Shown here piece after piece: positions 16,769 to 26,420 of a DNA stretch of 64,000 bases. The stretch's first letter is position 1; each line of letters starts with the position of its first letter. The DNA lies in NCBI GenBank assembly GCA_910585455.1, contig CAJUEL010000003.1:1-64000 (forward strand), in the 5' to 3' direction. The stretch is from an uncultured Eisenbergiella sp. (GTDB lineage: Bacteria > Bacillota > Clostridia > Lachnospirales > Lachnospiraceae). A program made the position numbers and the translations under genes. The notes beneath the pieces were generated by a model. The model saw only the letters and a list, made by a program, of their open reading frames with translations, had not been told where the DNA came from and searched no databases.

Positions 16769-17787
16769 ATTTAGAAGAAAAAAGAGAAGATTATATGCAG
16801 TATTTGCATATACCGATAAGAAAAGACAGGAAACCACTTCATGAATTATTGCCATTAGATCAACCATTAAGAGTACTGATTGATCCGTGCGATATTTGTA
16901 ATTTCAAATGTGAGTTTTGCTTTCAAAGTAAAGAAAAATTTATTGGGTGCAAAATGTCAATGGAAGTGTTTGATGTCATTGTCAGGCAATTAGTGGAATT
17001 TAAAAATCCTATTAATGTAATACATATGTATGGGCTTGGGGAACCTTTGATTAATGAAAATTTGCCAGCCTTTATATCAAAATTGAAAGAAAAGCATGTG
17101 GCTAAGGAAGTAGCCATAACAACAAATGGAAGTCTGCTGACGAAGGAATTATCTAATAAATTAATTTGTTCAGGATTAGACAGGTTATCAATTTCTTTGA
17201 ATGGGATTAAGGATGAACATTTTAAGAAAACTGCAGGAGTTAACCTGAATTTTGATAAATTATATGAGCAAATTCAATATTTTTATAGCAACAGAGGAAA
17301 ATGTCATTTGCATGTGAAAATTAATGGCGAGTGTTATGAGGAGAATGAAAAGGAAGAATTTGTCTATTTATTTAAGGATTGTACGGATTCGATAAACATA
17401 GATCATGTTGTTAATGTGTGGCCGGGATTAGAAGTGTCAAAGAGTACAAACCTGAGAATGTACGATTATGATCTTTCAAATTTAAAAAATCTGAATGAAG
17501 ATAGAAAAGCAGTATGTCCATTAATGTTTTATGAATTATTAATTCACAGTGATGGGACGGTAAGTCCATGTGCAGTTGATTATAATTACAAAAATGAAAA
17601 TTTGGGAAATATAATGGATAGATCGATAAAAGAGATATGGAACGGGGAAAAGCTCTTGGAAATAAGAAGACAAGCGCTTAGAGGAGAGACGATATCTTAT
17701 AAGGTGTGTCAAAAGTGCCAATACACGGAGTGTGCTGCGACGGTCAATATAACACATAAACGGGATGAATTGATAAAAAGATACTAA
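16765..17787 (+). CDS. Radical SAM/SPASM-domain enzyme
   Basis: A 340-aa protein with the 4Fe-4S motif CNFKCEFC (Cys45, 49, 52) and a C-terminal SPASM-type cysteine region (CPLMF, SPCAVDYN, CQKCQYTEC) for auxiliary clusters. Such enzymes do radical chemistry on peptides or sugars; some sit in polysaccharide loci as sugar epimerases or dehydratases. The start is fixed by the ATGA overlap with the SDR gene. Confidence 0.85.
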   Translation: MNLEEKREDYMQYLHIPIRKDRKPLHELLPLDQPLRVLIDPCDICNFKCEFCFQSKEKFIGCKMSMEVFDVIVRQLVEFKNPINVIHMYGLGEPLINENLPAFISKLKEKHVAKEVAITTNGSLLTKELSNKLICSGLDRLSISLNGIKDEHFKKTAGVNLNFDKLYEQIQYFYSNRGKCHLHVKINGECYEENEKEEFVYLFKDCTDSINIDHVVNVWPGLEVSKSTNLRMYDYDLSNLKNLNEDRKAVCPLMFYELLIHSDGTVSPCAVDYNYKNENLGNIMDRSIKEIWNGEKLLEIRRQALRGETISYKVCQKCQYTECAATVNITHKRDELIKRY

Positions 17788-17812
17788 TTGTATTGCAAAG
17801 GAATGCAAAAAA

Positions 17813-18742
17813 ATGAAAATTGGTCTGACGGGCGGAACAGGTTTTATTGGACAATATTTGATCAGGGATTATGGAAATCAAATGGAATTTATTGTTCCAA
17901 CACGGAAAAATGAGTTTAGTAGGCTTGAAAAGGGAGCTCAATATATCACTTCAGATTATAGCAAAGAGGATTTTAAACGTATATTTGCGAAATGTGATGC
18001 TGTAGTTCATTTGGGAAGTTATGTGATGCATGGAATGTGCTATGAGCTGGATGTTGATATATATTTGGAAAATGTGAGAACAAGTAGTAATCTTTTTGAG
18101 GCATGTAGGGAATTAAATATAAAGAATATAATAAATGCATCCTCAATGGCGGTTTATGACCAAATAGATGAAATTCCAATGAAAGAATCAGCACCATGTC
18201 AGCCCAATAGTGTATATGGAATAATGAAGATTCCGGTAGAAAAATTGGCAGAACTTTATAATCGTAGATATGGATTGAAAATAAAAAATTTTCGATTTGC
18301 TCAAGGAATCGGAGTTCAGGCCCATATGGAACTAAGACAATTTTGGACTATATTACTAAAAAATTCGGTTGAGGGAATTCCGATTCCACTTTATGGAAAA
18401 GGAAGAACAGGAAGAGATATTATATATGTTAAGGACATGACGGCGGCTATAATAGCCGGGTTATGTTCTCCATTGGTTAGTGGATGTTTTAATATTGGAA
18501 CAGGTCATATATGTTCAAATAGAGAAATTGCGGAAGCGTATTGTAATATATTTGGTAATGCAGCAGGGATTATTTATTTAGAAAATCAAGAGGAGAATGG
18601 TATCAGAACCTGTATGGATTGCCAGAAAGCGAAAAGGGAACTTGGATTTTCACCAAAATATAATGTAATGCAGATGGTTCAAGACATAAAAAATGAATAT
18701 GAAAAATATGTGGAAGAAGGAACTTGTGTCAGTTTCTATTGA
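17813..18742 (+). CDS. NAD-dependent epimerase/dehydratase (extended SDR)
   Basis: A 309-aa nucleotide-sugar epimerase/dehydratase-type protein. GGTGFIG (7-13) binds NAD(P); Ser111 and Tyr135/Lys139 (SVYGIMK) form the catalytic set. It most likely acts on an NDP-sugar made by its neighbours. The following gene starts 32 bases after it. Specific reaction not deducible. Confidence 0.82.
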   Translation: MKIGLTGGTGFIGQYLIRDYGNQMEFIVPTRKNEFSRLEKGAQYITSDYSKEDFKRIFAKCDAVVHLGSYVMHGMCYELDVDIYLENVRTSSNLFEACRELNIKNIINASSMAVYDQIDEIPMKESAPCQPNSVYGIMKIPVEKLAELYNRRYGLKIKNFRFAQGIGVQAHMELRQFWTILLKNSVEGIPIPLYGKGRTGRDIIYVKDMTAAIIAGLCSPLVSGCFNIGTGHICSNREIAEAYCNIFGNAAGIIYLENQEENGIRTCMDCQKAKRELGFSPKYNVMQMVQDIKNEYEKYVEEGTCVSFY

Positions 18743-18774
18743 ATAGAAAAGTATTTTACAGGGAGGAAAGAACG

Positions 18775-19893
18775 GTGGATTTCAGAAAGATTGAAATAAA
18801 TGGCAATGGTGATCTGGAGACAATAATGAGACTGAAAAAATCGCCGCGAAAAGTATATATTTATGGTTGTGCAGCACAGGCAGAAATGCTTTTTAGTTAT
18901 TTAGAAAAGCATGAAATAAGAGTGGAAGGGTTTTTGGTTGATCATAACTTTTATCATAAGAATACCTATATGTGTGATAGAGAAATTTATGATATAGATA
19001 GTTGTATAAATGAGGTGGAAAATTACGACATAGTTATAGGATTTTGCGAAGTCAACAAAACCAGATTTTTGTTAAGTAACAGGAAAATAGTAAGAGGAAA
19101 TTATTATTTGATATGGGAACATGATTTTGGGTATGTTTGGGATAGGGACTATTTTGAAAATCATAACGCTGAGTTGTCAAGGATTTATGATGAGCTTGCG
19201 GATGAAAAGTCTAGAAATATTTTAAGAGGATTAGCTTTTTCTAAACTTAACCATAGGATGGGGAATTTATTAGATTTGGCAGATAATAATCAATATTATA
19301 ATGAATTAACATATGAGTTGGATTCGAGTAATGAAGTGTATATTGATTGTGGTGCATTTAATGGAGATACTATTTTAAAATATAATTTGTTTACTGATGG
19401 AAAGTATAAGAAAATATATGCATTTGAACCTGGCGAGGATAACAGAGGAATTTTAGAAAAGAATGTGCAGGGACTTCATGATATTGAAGTTATACCAAAG
19501 GGAGTATGGAGTGAAGAAAAAAAGAAAAGATTTGATTCTAACGGTTCATCATCTTGTATATCGGAAGTGGGAAACAGCGAGGTTGAGCTAATAGCAATAG
19601 ATGATATTGTTGGGAAAGACAAGGTTACATTTATCAAGATGGATATAGAGGGCAGTGAATTAGAAGCATTAAGAGGAGCACAATCTACGATACAGAGAGA
19701 TATGCCTAAATTAGCGATTTGTTGTTATCATAAGGCGAATGATATTATTGACTTATACACTTATATAAAATCATTTTGTACAAAGGATATACAATATAAA
19801 TTTTATTTAAGACATCATTCTAATTGTGCGTATGAAACGGTTCTATATGCGATTCCGTACCGGCAAAAATATGGGACGATGGACAAAGAATAA
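18775..19893 (+). CDS. FkbM-family methyltransferase with N-terminal Rossmann-like module
   Basis: A 372-aa two-part protein. Residues ~25-125 are a Rossmann-like module beginning KVYIYGCAAQAE. Residues ~175-372 are a FkbM-type SAM methyltransferase (VYIDCGAFNGDT, YAFEPGEDN, IKMDIEGSELEALRGA) that would O-methylate a sugar. The start is a GTG at 18775, 8 bases after GGGAGG (18761-18766); a TTG at 18724 inside the previous gene is in frame but unsupported. The same kind of module recurs in ten further proteins downstream. Confidence 0.83.
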   Translation: MDFRKIEINGNGDLETIMRLKKSPRKVYIYGCAAQAEMLFSYLEKHEIRVEGFLVDHNFYHKNTYMCDREIYDIDSCINEVENYDIVIGFCEVNKTRFLLSNRKIVRGNYYLIWEHDFGYVWDRDYFENHNAELSRIYDELADEKSRNILRGLAFSKLNHRMGNLLDLADNNQYYNELTYELDSSNEVYIDCGAFNGDTILKYNLFTDGKYKKIYAFEPGEDNRGILEKNVQGLHDIEVIPKGVWSEEKKKRFDSNGSSSCISEVGNSEVELIAIDDIVGKDKVTFIKMDIEGSELEALRGAQSTIQRDMPKLAICCYHKANDIIDLYTYIKSFCTKDIQYKFYLRHHSNCAYETVLYAIPYRQKYGTMDKE

Positions 19894-20057
19894 TTATTTA
19901 TGGTTGTGGGTATGACGGAAAACTTACGAAAGCGTGCTGGAATTGTGTGGATACTCAATTACATTGAATTTGTAGAAATTGGAATTTATGGAATACAAAA
20001 AAAGAAGATTTAGTGGTGGTTTCTCCAGATGAGTTGAACGGAAAATACTATACTTAA
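19884..20057 (+). pseudogene. Broken remnant of a Rossmann-like module
   Basis: One frame reads QRIIIYGCGYDGKLTKAC (the module's first strand and glycine loop), meets TGA at 19965-19967, then continues in the same frame to SPDELNGKYYT and a TAA at 20055. The piece is shorter than an intact module (~90 aa), so internal sequence is missing as well. It lies directly behind the FkbM gene and suggests a lost or shuffled copy. Confidence 0.5.
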
Positions 20058-20200
20058 AATGAATGCAAATGATAGGTTATTCATTAGACAATATTTTCTT
20101 GTATTTTGGAGACGGTACTATATGTTGCCATATAGTATCATGATAGAAAGAAAAAAACACTATTTTCACGAAGAAAGTGTGAAAGGTAATATAAACAGGG

Positions 20201-21346
20201 ATGGAAAAAGATTTTTTTTTATTTTCAAATTGTACTCTCTTGAACAATAATATATTTTTTTTCGATTCGCAAAGTGGATTGCCTGCCAGAATGAATCCTG
20301 ATACAGGTGATGTTTGCTTTTATAACATATTGGAAGGATTCCTTATAAAATCTGGAGATGCAGTAGATTATGTACAGGCATTCAATAATAGAATATATGC
20401 ATTGGAAATGTCAGGAAGCAATATATTGATTATTAATTTTGAAAATAATAAATGCCAATATGTACCATTGAACTGCAATAACAAAGCATGGAGTAATTTT
20501 GTGGCTTTTGAAAGATATGATTTTAAATTTTATATATTTCCTAAATATGAAAATAAAATTGTCAAATGTGATACACATAATAATAGTATTACGGAAATAT
20601 CAAATTATTTATATACTTTTACAGAGATACAATGTGCATGTCGAAATGAAAATCAGGTATGGTTAATACCAAAGAATATGAAGCAGATAGTTCTATTTGA
20701 CTTACAAACGAATAAAGCTAAATATTTTGAAATAAGTAGAGTTTTGGAAGATTGTGTTGATGCAGTTGCTGTAGGTGAAGTTATTTACATATTGAATATA
20801 TATGGAATTATTTATAAATGGAATACTAAAAATGAAGAATTGCAGGAATTAGTTTATATGGAAACAGATCATGTACAATGTGAAACTATGCACCGAATTA
20901 TTTATGCGGGGAATCTGTTGATATTATTTCCTGCTTTGGGAGAGGATATTAAAATTTTAAATTTATCAACAAATGAAAAAGAGATATATCGGGATTATCC
21001 TCAAGATTTTTTGTATCATGAACTTCGATGGTCAAAATATTATGGATATTGTGAGGATGAAAAATATTACTATCTAGCTATGAGATCAAGTAATTATTTG
21101 CTAAGAATTCGTAAATCAGATGGAAAATTCTTTTGGGTGAAGTATAATTTTTTTGATTGGTTGACAAGGCAAAGAATAAGAGAGGAGTTGATAAGAAACA
21201 AAATAGAGATGAGTTTAGAGAAAGGGAATAATATATTCTATGAGAACGAAATGAGTATTTTGAATTTACTAAAATTTAAGTTAAAAAGAAATTGCAATAA
21301 TGATGTATTTCATGTTGGAAAAAGAATATATGAAAGAATGTTATAA
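20201..21346 (+). CDS. Hypothetical protein, beta-propeller-like
   Basis: A 381-aa protein of unknown function. It has repeated strands around short hydrophobic runs (NRIYALEMSGSNILIINFE, NQVWLIPKNMKQIVLFDL, VIYILNIYGIIYKWN, KYYYLAMRSSNYLLRIR) spaced about 45-50 residues, as in kelch/WD-like propellers. It has no signal peptide or membrane segment. The ribosome site is weak (CAGGG touching the ATG), so the start is less certain. It is very AT-rich. Position between glycan enzymes suggests a cluster role; function not assigned. Confidence 0.6.
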   Translation: MEKDFFLFSNCTLLNNNIFFFDSQSGLPARMNPDTGDVCFYNILEGFLIKSGDAVDYVQAFNNRIYALEMSGSNILIINFENNKCQYVPLNCNNKAWSNFVAFERYDFKFYIFPKYENKIVKCDTHNNSITEISNYLYTFTEIQCACRNENQVWLIPKNMKQIVLFDLQTNKAKYFEISRVLEDCVDAVAVGEVIYILNIYGIIYKWNTKNEELQELVYMETDHVQCETMHRIIYAGNLLILFPALGEDIKILNLSTNEKEIYRDYPQDFLYHELRWSKYYGYCEDEKYYYLAMRSSNYLLRIRKSDGKFFWVKYNFFDWLTRQRIREELIRNKIEMSLEKGNNIFYENEMSILNLLKFKLKRNCNNDVFHVGKRIYERML

Positions 21347-21364
21347 AGTTGTGAGGTGCTTGCT

Positions 21365-22282
21365 ATGTATAAGGTTATAATATGGGGAACCGGAGAAATA
21401 TACAATCGGTATATTAACAGTTTAAAATTGCAGGAAAAGTCAGGTCACATTGAAGTGGTGGGTATTACGGATAGAGATGGATTTTATAAATACTTAGATG
21501 GTTATAAGTTTATAGAAAAAGATCAAATTGACGTGAAAGAGATAGATTATGTTATTGTCGCAACAGAGACTTATTGTGATGAAGTGATAGCAACTGCACA
21601 GAAACTGGGATTTGGAAGAGAATGTATATTCCCAATTCGCGTTTTTTCAATGCCATGTTTTAATTTTGAAAAATATGTTGAACTTGTTCATTCACATATT
21701 TCTATTTTTGCAAATGATTGCTGGGGAGGATTGACATATCATTCTTTGGCGTTGCAGTTCAGGTCTCCACTAATAAATATGTTTGAATCTGATGAAGATT
21801 ATCTTAAATTGTTATCTGATCTGAAATATTATTTTAGTTTAAAATTGCAATTTGATAGATGGGGATATGAAAGTAATGGTGTAGCATACCCTGTATGCAG
21901 GTTAGATGATATTTATTTATATTTTAATCACTATAAAACGATGCAGGAAATTGAGAACAAGTGGTACGATAGGATTAATCGTATTAATTATGATAATTTA
22001 TTTATTATGATGTTTACAGAAAATCCTTCTTCATTGGACGTTTTTTCACGTTTAAACTTTAAAAAAAAAGTCTGTTTTGTTCCATTTGAAAGTTCATGTA
22101 GATGTGCATGTACGCTTGAAATTGCAAATCGAAAAAAAGAGTTGCCATTTTGGAGACTTGTGAATGGAATACCCGTAGGGGAATATAATGATTATGATAT
22201 TCTTTCACTCCTAAATGATGGTGAAGGATATCATGCGAGAACTACTGTTTGTAAAGGAGAGCAAAAAGTAGATGAGAGATAA
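21365..22282 (+). CDS. DUF1919-family protein with N-terminal Rossmann-like module
   Basis: A 305-aa protein. Residues 1-95 form the recurrent module (MYKVIIWGTGEIYNRY). Residues ~105-300 match DUF1919, a family of exopolysaccharide-locus proteins of unsettled activity, with the hallmark ANDCWGG at 116-122 and LKYYFSLKLQF. ATG 21365 lies 6 bases after GTGAGGTG. It overlaps the next gene by 11 bases. The enzymatic role (possibly acyl or phospho transfer) is not established. Confidence 0.72.
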   Translation: MYKVIIWGTGEIYNRYINSLKLQEKSGHIEVVGITDRDGFYKYLDGYKFIEKDQIDVKEIDYVIVATETYCDEVIATAQKLGFGRECIFPIRVFSMPCFNFEKYVELVHSHISIFANDCWGGLTYHSLALQFRSPLINMFESDEDYLKLLSDLKYYFSLKLQFDRWGYESNGVAYPVCRLDDIYLYFNHYKTMQEIENKWYDRINRINYDNLFIMMFTENPSSLDVFSRLNFKKKVCFVPFESSCRCACTLEIANRKKELPFWRLVNGIPVGEYNDYDILSLLNDGEGYHARTTVCKGEQKVDER

Positions 22283-23555
22283 GCCAAAAGTATCAATTTG
22301 GTGTCCTGTTTATAATCAGGAAAAGTATATTCAAAATGCGATTGAAGGTTTTTTAATGCAGAAAGTTGATTTTAGCTACGAAATCGTTATTCATGATGAT
22401 GCATCGACAGATGACACAGTTGCTATTTTAAAAGAATACGAAAAAAAATATCCTCAGTTAATTCGCATTTTATATGAGAGTGAGAATCAATACAGTAAAC
22501 ATAAGTACCCATGTTTTTATTCTGTGACTATGATGCGCAAAGAATTGCGGGGAGATTATGTTGCAATGTGCGAAGGGGATGATTATTGGACTGATCCAGA
22601 TAAGTTACAAATACAGGTAGACTATATGGAAAAACATCCAGAATGTGTTATGACAGGACATGATGCAGAAATGCTGAATTGTAAAACAGGAGAAAGAAAA
22701 AGGCTTAAATTGTGTCAAAGTGAGCGTGATGTATCGGCAAGTGGAGTTATATGCGGTAATGAGGATATGGTCACTGGAAGCATAGTTTACAGGCGTGAAA
22801 TTTTAGATATGGATGGCTTTTTTCTTGATGTATGTGTTGGAGATTTTCCTTTGAAATTATATAGCTTGACGAAAGGAAAAGTACATTATTTTGACAGGAT
22901 GATGTCTGTATATAGGTATTTGAGTCAGGGTTCATGGTCCAGTAATCAATTGGTGGATACTCAGAGTTATATGATTCGTTGGATGAATGAATTTGTTTTT
23001 TTGGAAAGATACAATAAATATACAGATGGGAAGTGTAGCATAGCGATTAGGAAACTATTGAATGAGAAAATGAATCAATTACCCTATGAGTTTTCACAAT
23101 TATCTATGGGGCAATTTCAACACTTATGTGAAAAGTGTGACAGAGATATGGATTATGAAGCACATAAATACTATGAAGTTTTGTTACATGCTTTTAGGCA
23201 GTATCATGATGAAGCTTATTTAAGCGATGAGGTAATGGGTTTTTTACAAAGTAGTAAAAAGATATTCATCTGGGGAGCAGGAACATATGGCAAGTTACTT
23301 GCTGAACAATTAAAAAATAATTCTATGGAATTTGAAGGTTTTATAGTTTCAGAAGATCAGGATAATCCAGAAATATGCAAAGGAAAAATAGTTTGGAAAT
23401 GGAATAATCTGCCTTTTGAAAAGACGGAAATAGGAATAATGGTTGCGGTGAATTTAAGCGCTGGAATACAAATATGTGAAACTATATATAAAAATGGAAT
23501 AAAGGATTATATTTATCCATTTAGAGTTAGTTGCGATGGATTGATAAATTATTGA
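22272..23555 (+). CDS. Family 2 glycosyltransferase with C-terminal Rossmann-like module
   Basis: A 427-aa protein. Residues 1-~240 are a GT-A fold inverting glycosyltransferase: VSIWCPVYNQEKYIQ start, HDDAST at 41-46 and EGDDYW at 101-106, the latter holding the DxD-like metal/nucleotide site. Residues ~329-427 are the recurrent module (KKIFIWGAGTYGKLLAEQL). Here the module is C-terminal, unlike most neighbours. It starts inside the previous gene, with AAGGAGAG about 10 bases upstream. Confidence 0.85.
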   Translation: MRDKPKVSIWCPVYNQEKYIQNAIEGFLMQKVDFSYEIVIHDDASTDDTVAILKEYEKKYPQLIRILYESENQYSKHKYPCFYSVTMMRKELRGDYVAMCEGDDYWTDPDKLQIQVDYMEKHPECVMTGHDAEMLNCKTGERKRLKLCQSERDVSASGVICGNEDMVTGSIVYRREILDMDGFFLDVCVGDFPLKLYSLTKGKVHYFDRMMSVYRYLSQGSWSSNQLVDTQSYMIRWMNEFVFLERYNKYTDGKCSIAIRKLLNEKMNQLPYEFSQLSMGQFQHLCEKCDRDMDYEAHKYYEVLLHAFRQYHDEAYLSDEVMGFLQSSKKIFIWGAGTYGKLLAEQLKNNSMEFEGFIVSEDQDNPEICKGKIVWKWNNLPFEKTEIGIMVAVNLSAGIQICETIYKNGIKDYIYPFRVSCDGLINY

Positions 23556-23592
23556 ATGTTGAGGTTTTTGCAACGATGAAATCAAGAGGTTA

Positions 23593-23673
23593 ATGTTGAA
23601 GATTGTAATAATAGGTGGGGTATTTGCAAATAGCATTATAAGAAATACAGTGGAAAGTTTAGATGTTAACTGA
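23593..23673 (+). pseudogene. Tiny ORF resembling the start of a Rossmann-like module
   Basis: Between two glycosyltransferase genes a 26-codon frame reads MLKIVIIGGVFANSIIRNT and stops. The strand-glycine pattern resembles the first unit of the module found fused to its neighbours. Too short to function; possibly the debris of another copy, possibly chance. Confidence 0.25.
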
Positions 23674-23726
23674 TATATTGGGTGGATTTTGAGATTGTGT
23701 AATATAGGGAGATAATTAGAGAGACA

Positions 23727-25184
23727 ATGAAAAAAAATATAGCTATAATTATTTCCTCTTTAAATGGTGGAGGAGCTGAAAGAATAGCCGGGTTATTATC
23801 TAAAGAACTGGTTAAATATTTCAATGTATATCTCTTTTTGCTAAATATAGAAAATATTATGTATGAATATGGCGGGCAAATTGTAGATATAGGGTGCTCA
23901 GGACCTTTTTATGAGTATGAAATTGCTGCTAATAAAAAGAAATATCATATTGATTATGCAATAAGCTTTTTAGAAATGTTGAATTTTGCGAATATAAGAA
24001 CCAAAGGCACGGAGAGTGTTTTGGTTTCAGAAAGATGCGTTCAGTCGCAAATTGTGCCGCCCTTTTCGGGGGAAACTTTGCAGATTGAAAGGTACTATGC
24101 GTATGCAGATAAGATTATAGCATGCTCCGAAGGGGTAAAGTTTGATTTAGAGCATAATTACAATATCAATGGAAATATAACAACAATATATAATTTTATT
24201 GATAAGGAAAATGTTATTTTGAAAGCGAGGGAAAAATTTCCTGCAGAAGCAGAGGCGTTTTTGGATGGAGCTGAATATTTCTTGAATGTCGGAAGGCTTC
24301 ATCCGCAGAAAAACCAGAAGAGACTTATTTTACAGTTTTTTTATTTTCATATGAAATACCCATCTGTCAAATTAATCATCCTTGGAAGTGGAAAATTGGA
24401 GACGGCATTAAAGAGCTATATTTCAGAGCTTGGAATGGATTCTTTCGTGAAAATTGTGTCTTACACAAAAAATCCGTTTAAATATATGGTGCGCGCGAAA
24501 GCGCTTATTCTTTCAAGCCATTACGAAGGGCTTCCCAATGCTGTATTGGAGGCCATGACATTAGGGTGCCCTGTGATTGCGGTTGACTGTCTGGCTGGTC
24601 CAAGAGAGCTTTTAAAAGGCGAAGTTGATTATGAAAAAACCTTAAGGAAATTGGAAGTGTGCAGTCGGGGAATACTGGTTTGTGATGATAAATCTGAAGA
24701 TGATGGAACTACGCGATATATGATGGCTGCAATGGAAATGTTGTATTCTTCTGAGCATTTGGTTAGTACATTCAGGCGGAATGAATTGAAGTATATGGAG
24801 CAATACACAAATCAGGAAATTCTGAATGCTTGGCTTAGAGTAATTAATGAATGCGAACAGAAAAAAATGCAAAGTGTTCTGGCAAAGGAAGAAATTATTT
24901 TAGAAACGGCGAAGTACATTGTTATTTATGGCGCAGGTCTGGTAGGAAAAGGTGTATATCGCAGTTTGTCAAAGTACTACAAAATTGATTGTTTTGTAGT
25001 GAGCAGAAGAATGGAAGAACAGGAGTGTATGGGTGTTCCTGTTAAAGAAATAGTTGAATTACAATATCCATTGGAAGATACGGCGGTTATTATTGGTGTT
25101 GGATATGAATCGCAAACTGATGTAATTAATACATTACAGAAATTTGGGTATGATAAGATAGTATTTCCGTATATTGATTTGTAA
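23727..25184 (+). CDS. GT4-type glycosyltransferase with C-terminal Rossmann-like module
   Basis: A 485-aa protein. Residues 1-~375 are a GT-B retaining glycosyltransferase: NGGGAERIAGLL near the N-terminus, NVGRLHPQKNQ, and the donor-binding SSHYEGLPNAVLEAMTLG. Residues ~395-485 are the recurrent module (YIVIYGAGLVGKGVYRSL, MGVPVKEIVEL). It begins 171 bases after the GT2 gene, the loosest junction in this part of the cluster. Confidence 0.85.
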   Translation: MKKNIAIIISSLNGGGAERIAGLLSKELVKYFNVYLFLLNIENIMYEYGGQIVDIGCSGPFYEYEIAANKKKYHIDYAISFLEMLNFANIRTKGTESVLVSERCVQSQIVPPFSGETLQIERYYAYADKIIACSEGVKFDLEHNYNINGNITTIYNFIDKENVILKAREKFPAEAEAFLDGAEYFLNVGRLHPQKNQKRLILQFFYFHMKYPSVKLIILGSGKLETALKSYISELGMDSFVKIVSYTKNPFKYMVRAKALILSSHYEGLPNAVLEAMTLGCPVIAVDCLAGPRELLKGEVDYEKTLRKLEVCSRGILVCDDKSEDDGTTRYMMAAMEMLYSSEHLVSTFRRNELKYMEQYTNQEILNAWLRVINECEQKKMQSVLAKEEIILETAKYIVIYGAGLVGKGVYRSLSKYYKIDCFVVSRRMEEQECMGVPVKEIVELQYPLEDTAVIIGVGYESQTDVINTLQKFGYDKIVFPYIDL

Positions 25185-25217
25185 ATAATTATGCAAAAAG
25201 AATGTGAGGAGAAGATG

Positions 25218-26384
25218 ATGAAAGAGTGTATGTTGAATGAAGTTTTACATGAATGTAAAAGGGCGGAGAAAATATTTATTGTGGGTGCCGGAAATACCGG
25301 AAGGGAATTGGAAAAAATTCTGAAAAGGCAGAAGCAGAAGGTGGAGGAATTTTGGGACAATAATCCTGAAAAAGAAGGGACAGAAGTTGATACTGTTAAA
25401 ATATATAAACCATATAGATGTTGTGAAGAAAACAGTTTATATATTATTGCAGTAAATGACGCAATAATAAAAGAAGAATTATATATGCAGCTTCTTGATC
25501 TGGGAATTAATCTGAAAGACATTATTTCATATATTGATTTGCCAAATCCGGAATATGTGAAAGAGTTAGATGAAATCAGGTATCAGGATGCTATCGAAAG
25601 CTTGTATTTAAAAAGCTTTGGAAGGGTATTAAATTTAGAGAATCCATTGACATATAATGAAAAGATCAATTGGGAAAAATTAAACATTAAGGATCCGGTT
25701 AGAACCCGGCTTGCAGACAAGGTGGAAGTAAGAAAGTGGGTTAAAGAGCAGATTGGAGAAAACCATCTTACAAAGTGGTATGGTGTCTGGAATGATGCAA
25801 AAGAGATTGATTTTGAAAAGCTACCTAACGCATTCGTATTAAAGGCGAATAATGGAAGCGGAAGAAATATTCTTGTTAAAGATAAAAGTAAAATGGATGT
25901 TCACGCAGTTATAAATCAATTGAATGAATGGATGGAGCAAAATTATGCGTTTACTGCATTGGAGCTTCATTATAAAGACATTCCGCCTAGAATTTTATGT
26001 GAGGAATATTTAGATGAGTTAGCGGAAACAGTATATGACTATAATATATATTGCTTTCATGGTGAACCTAAATATATATGGTGTATAAAAGGTAGCCATC
26101 GTCCAGGCTGTCAGGCTTCTTTTTACAGCTTGGATTGGGAAATGCAACCATTTTCTTACGGATATCCAAAGGATGAGGAAAAGGCTCCAAGGCCGGATAA
26201 ACTGGAAGAAATGTTGGCTTTAAGCCGTAAATTGTGCAAACAGTTCAAGCATGTAAGAGTTGATTGGTATAATATGCCGGATGGAAGGGTATTGTTTGGG
26301 GAGATGACATTTGCTACATGGGCAGGGTTGAGCAGATTTCAGCCAGAAGATTATGATTTGGAGTTTGGAAAACTTATGGAATAA
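25218..26384 (+). CDS. TupA-like ATP-grasp protein with N-terminal Rossmann-like module
   Basis: A 388-aa protein. Residues ~17-115 are the module (KIFIVGAGNTGREL). The remainder matches ATP-grasp TupA-like proteins, named for teichuronopeptide synthesis and common in polysaccharide loci: NPLTYNEKINWEKL, VLKANNGSGRN, RILCEEYLD, RVDWYNMPDG, FGEMTFATWAG. It may attach an amino acid or amine to a uronic acid. GAGGAG (25206-25211) fits ATG 25218 better than ATG 25215 or 25191. Confidence 0.78.
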   Translation: MKECMLNEVLHECKRAEKIFIVGAGNTGRELEKILKRQKQKVEEFWDNNPEKEGTEVDTVKIYKPYRCCEENSLYIIAVNDAIIKEELYMQLLDLGINLKDIISYIDLPNPEYVKELDEIRYQDAIESLYLKSFGRVLNLENPLTYNEKINWEKLNIKDPVRTRLADKVEVRKWVKEQIGENHLTKWYGVWNDAKEIDFEKLPNAFVLKANNGSGRNILVKDKSKMDVHAVINQLNEWMEQNYAFTALELHYKDIPPRILCEEYLDELAETVYDYNIYCFHGEPKYIWCIKGSHRPGCQASFYSLDWEMQPFSYGYPKDEEKAPRPDKLEEMLALSRKLCKQFKHVRVDWYNMPDGRVLFGEMTFATWAGLSRFQPEDYDLEFGKLME

Positions 26385-26420
26385 TGTAGTATATCAAATT
26401 TTAGGCGGTGGAGAAGAAAT

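Noticed and set aside
20059..20250. 63-codon plus-strand frame before the propeller-like gene
   Set aside because: It overlaps the start of the larger gene in another frame, has no ribosome site and no recognisable pattern.
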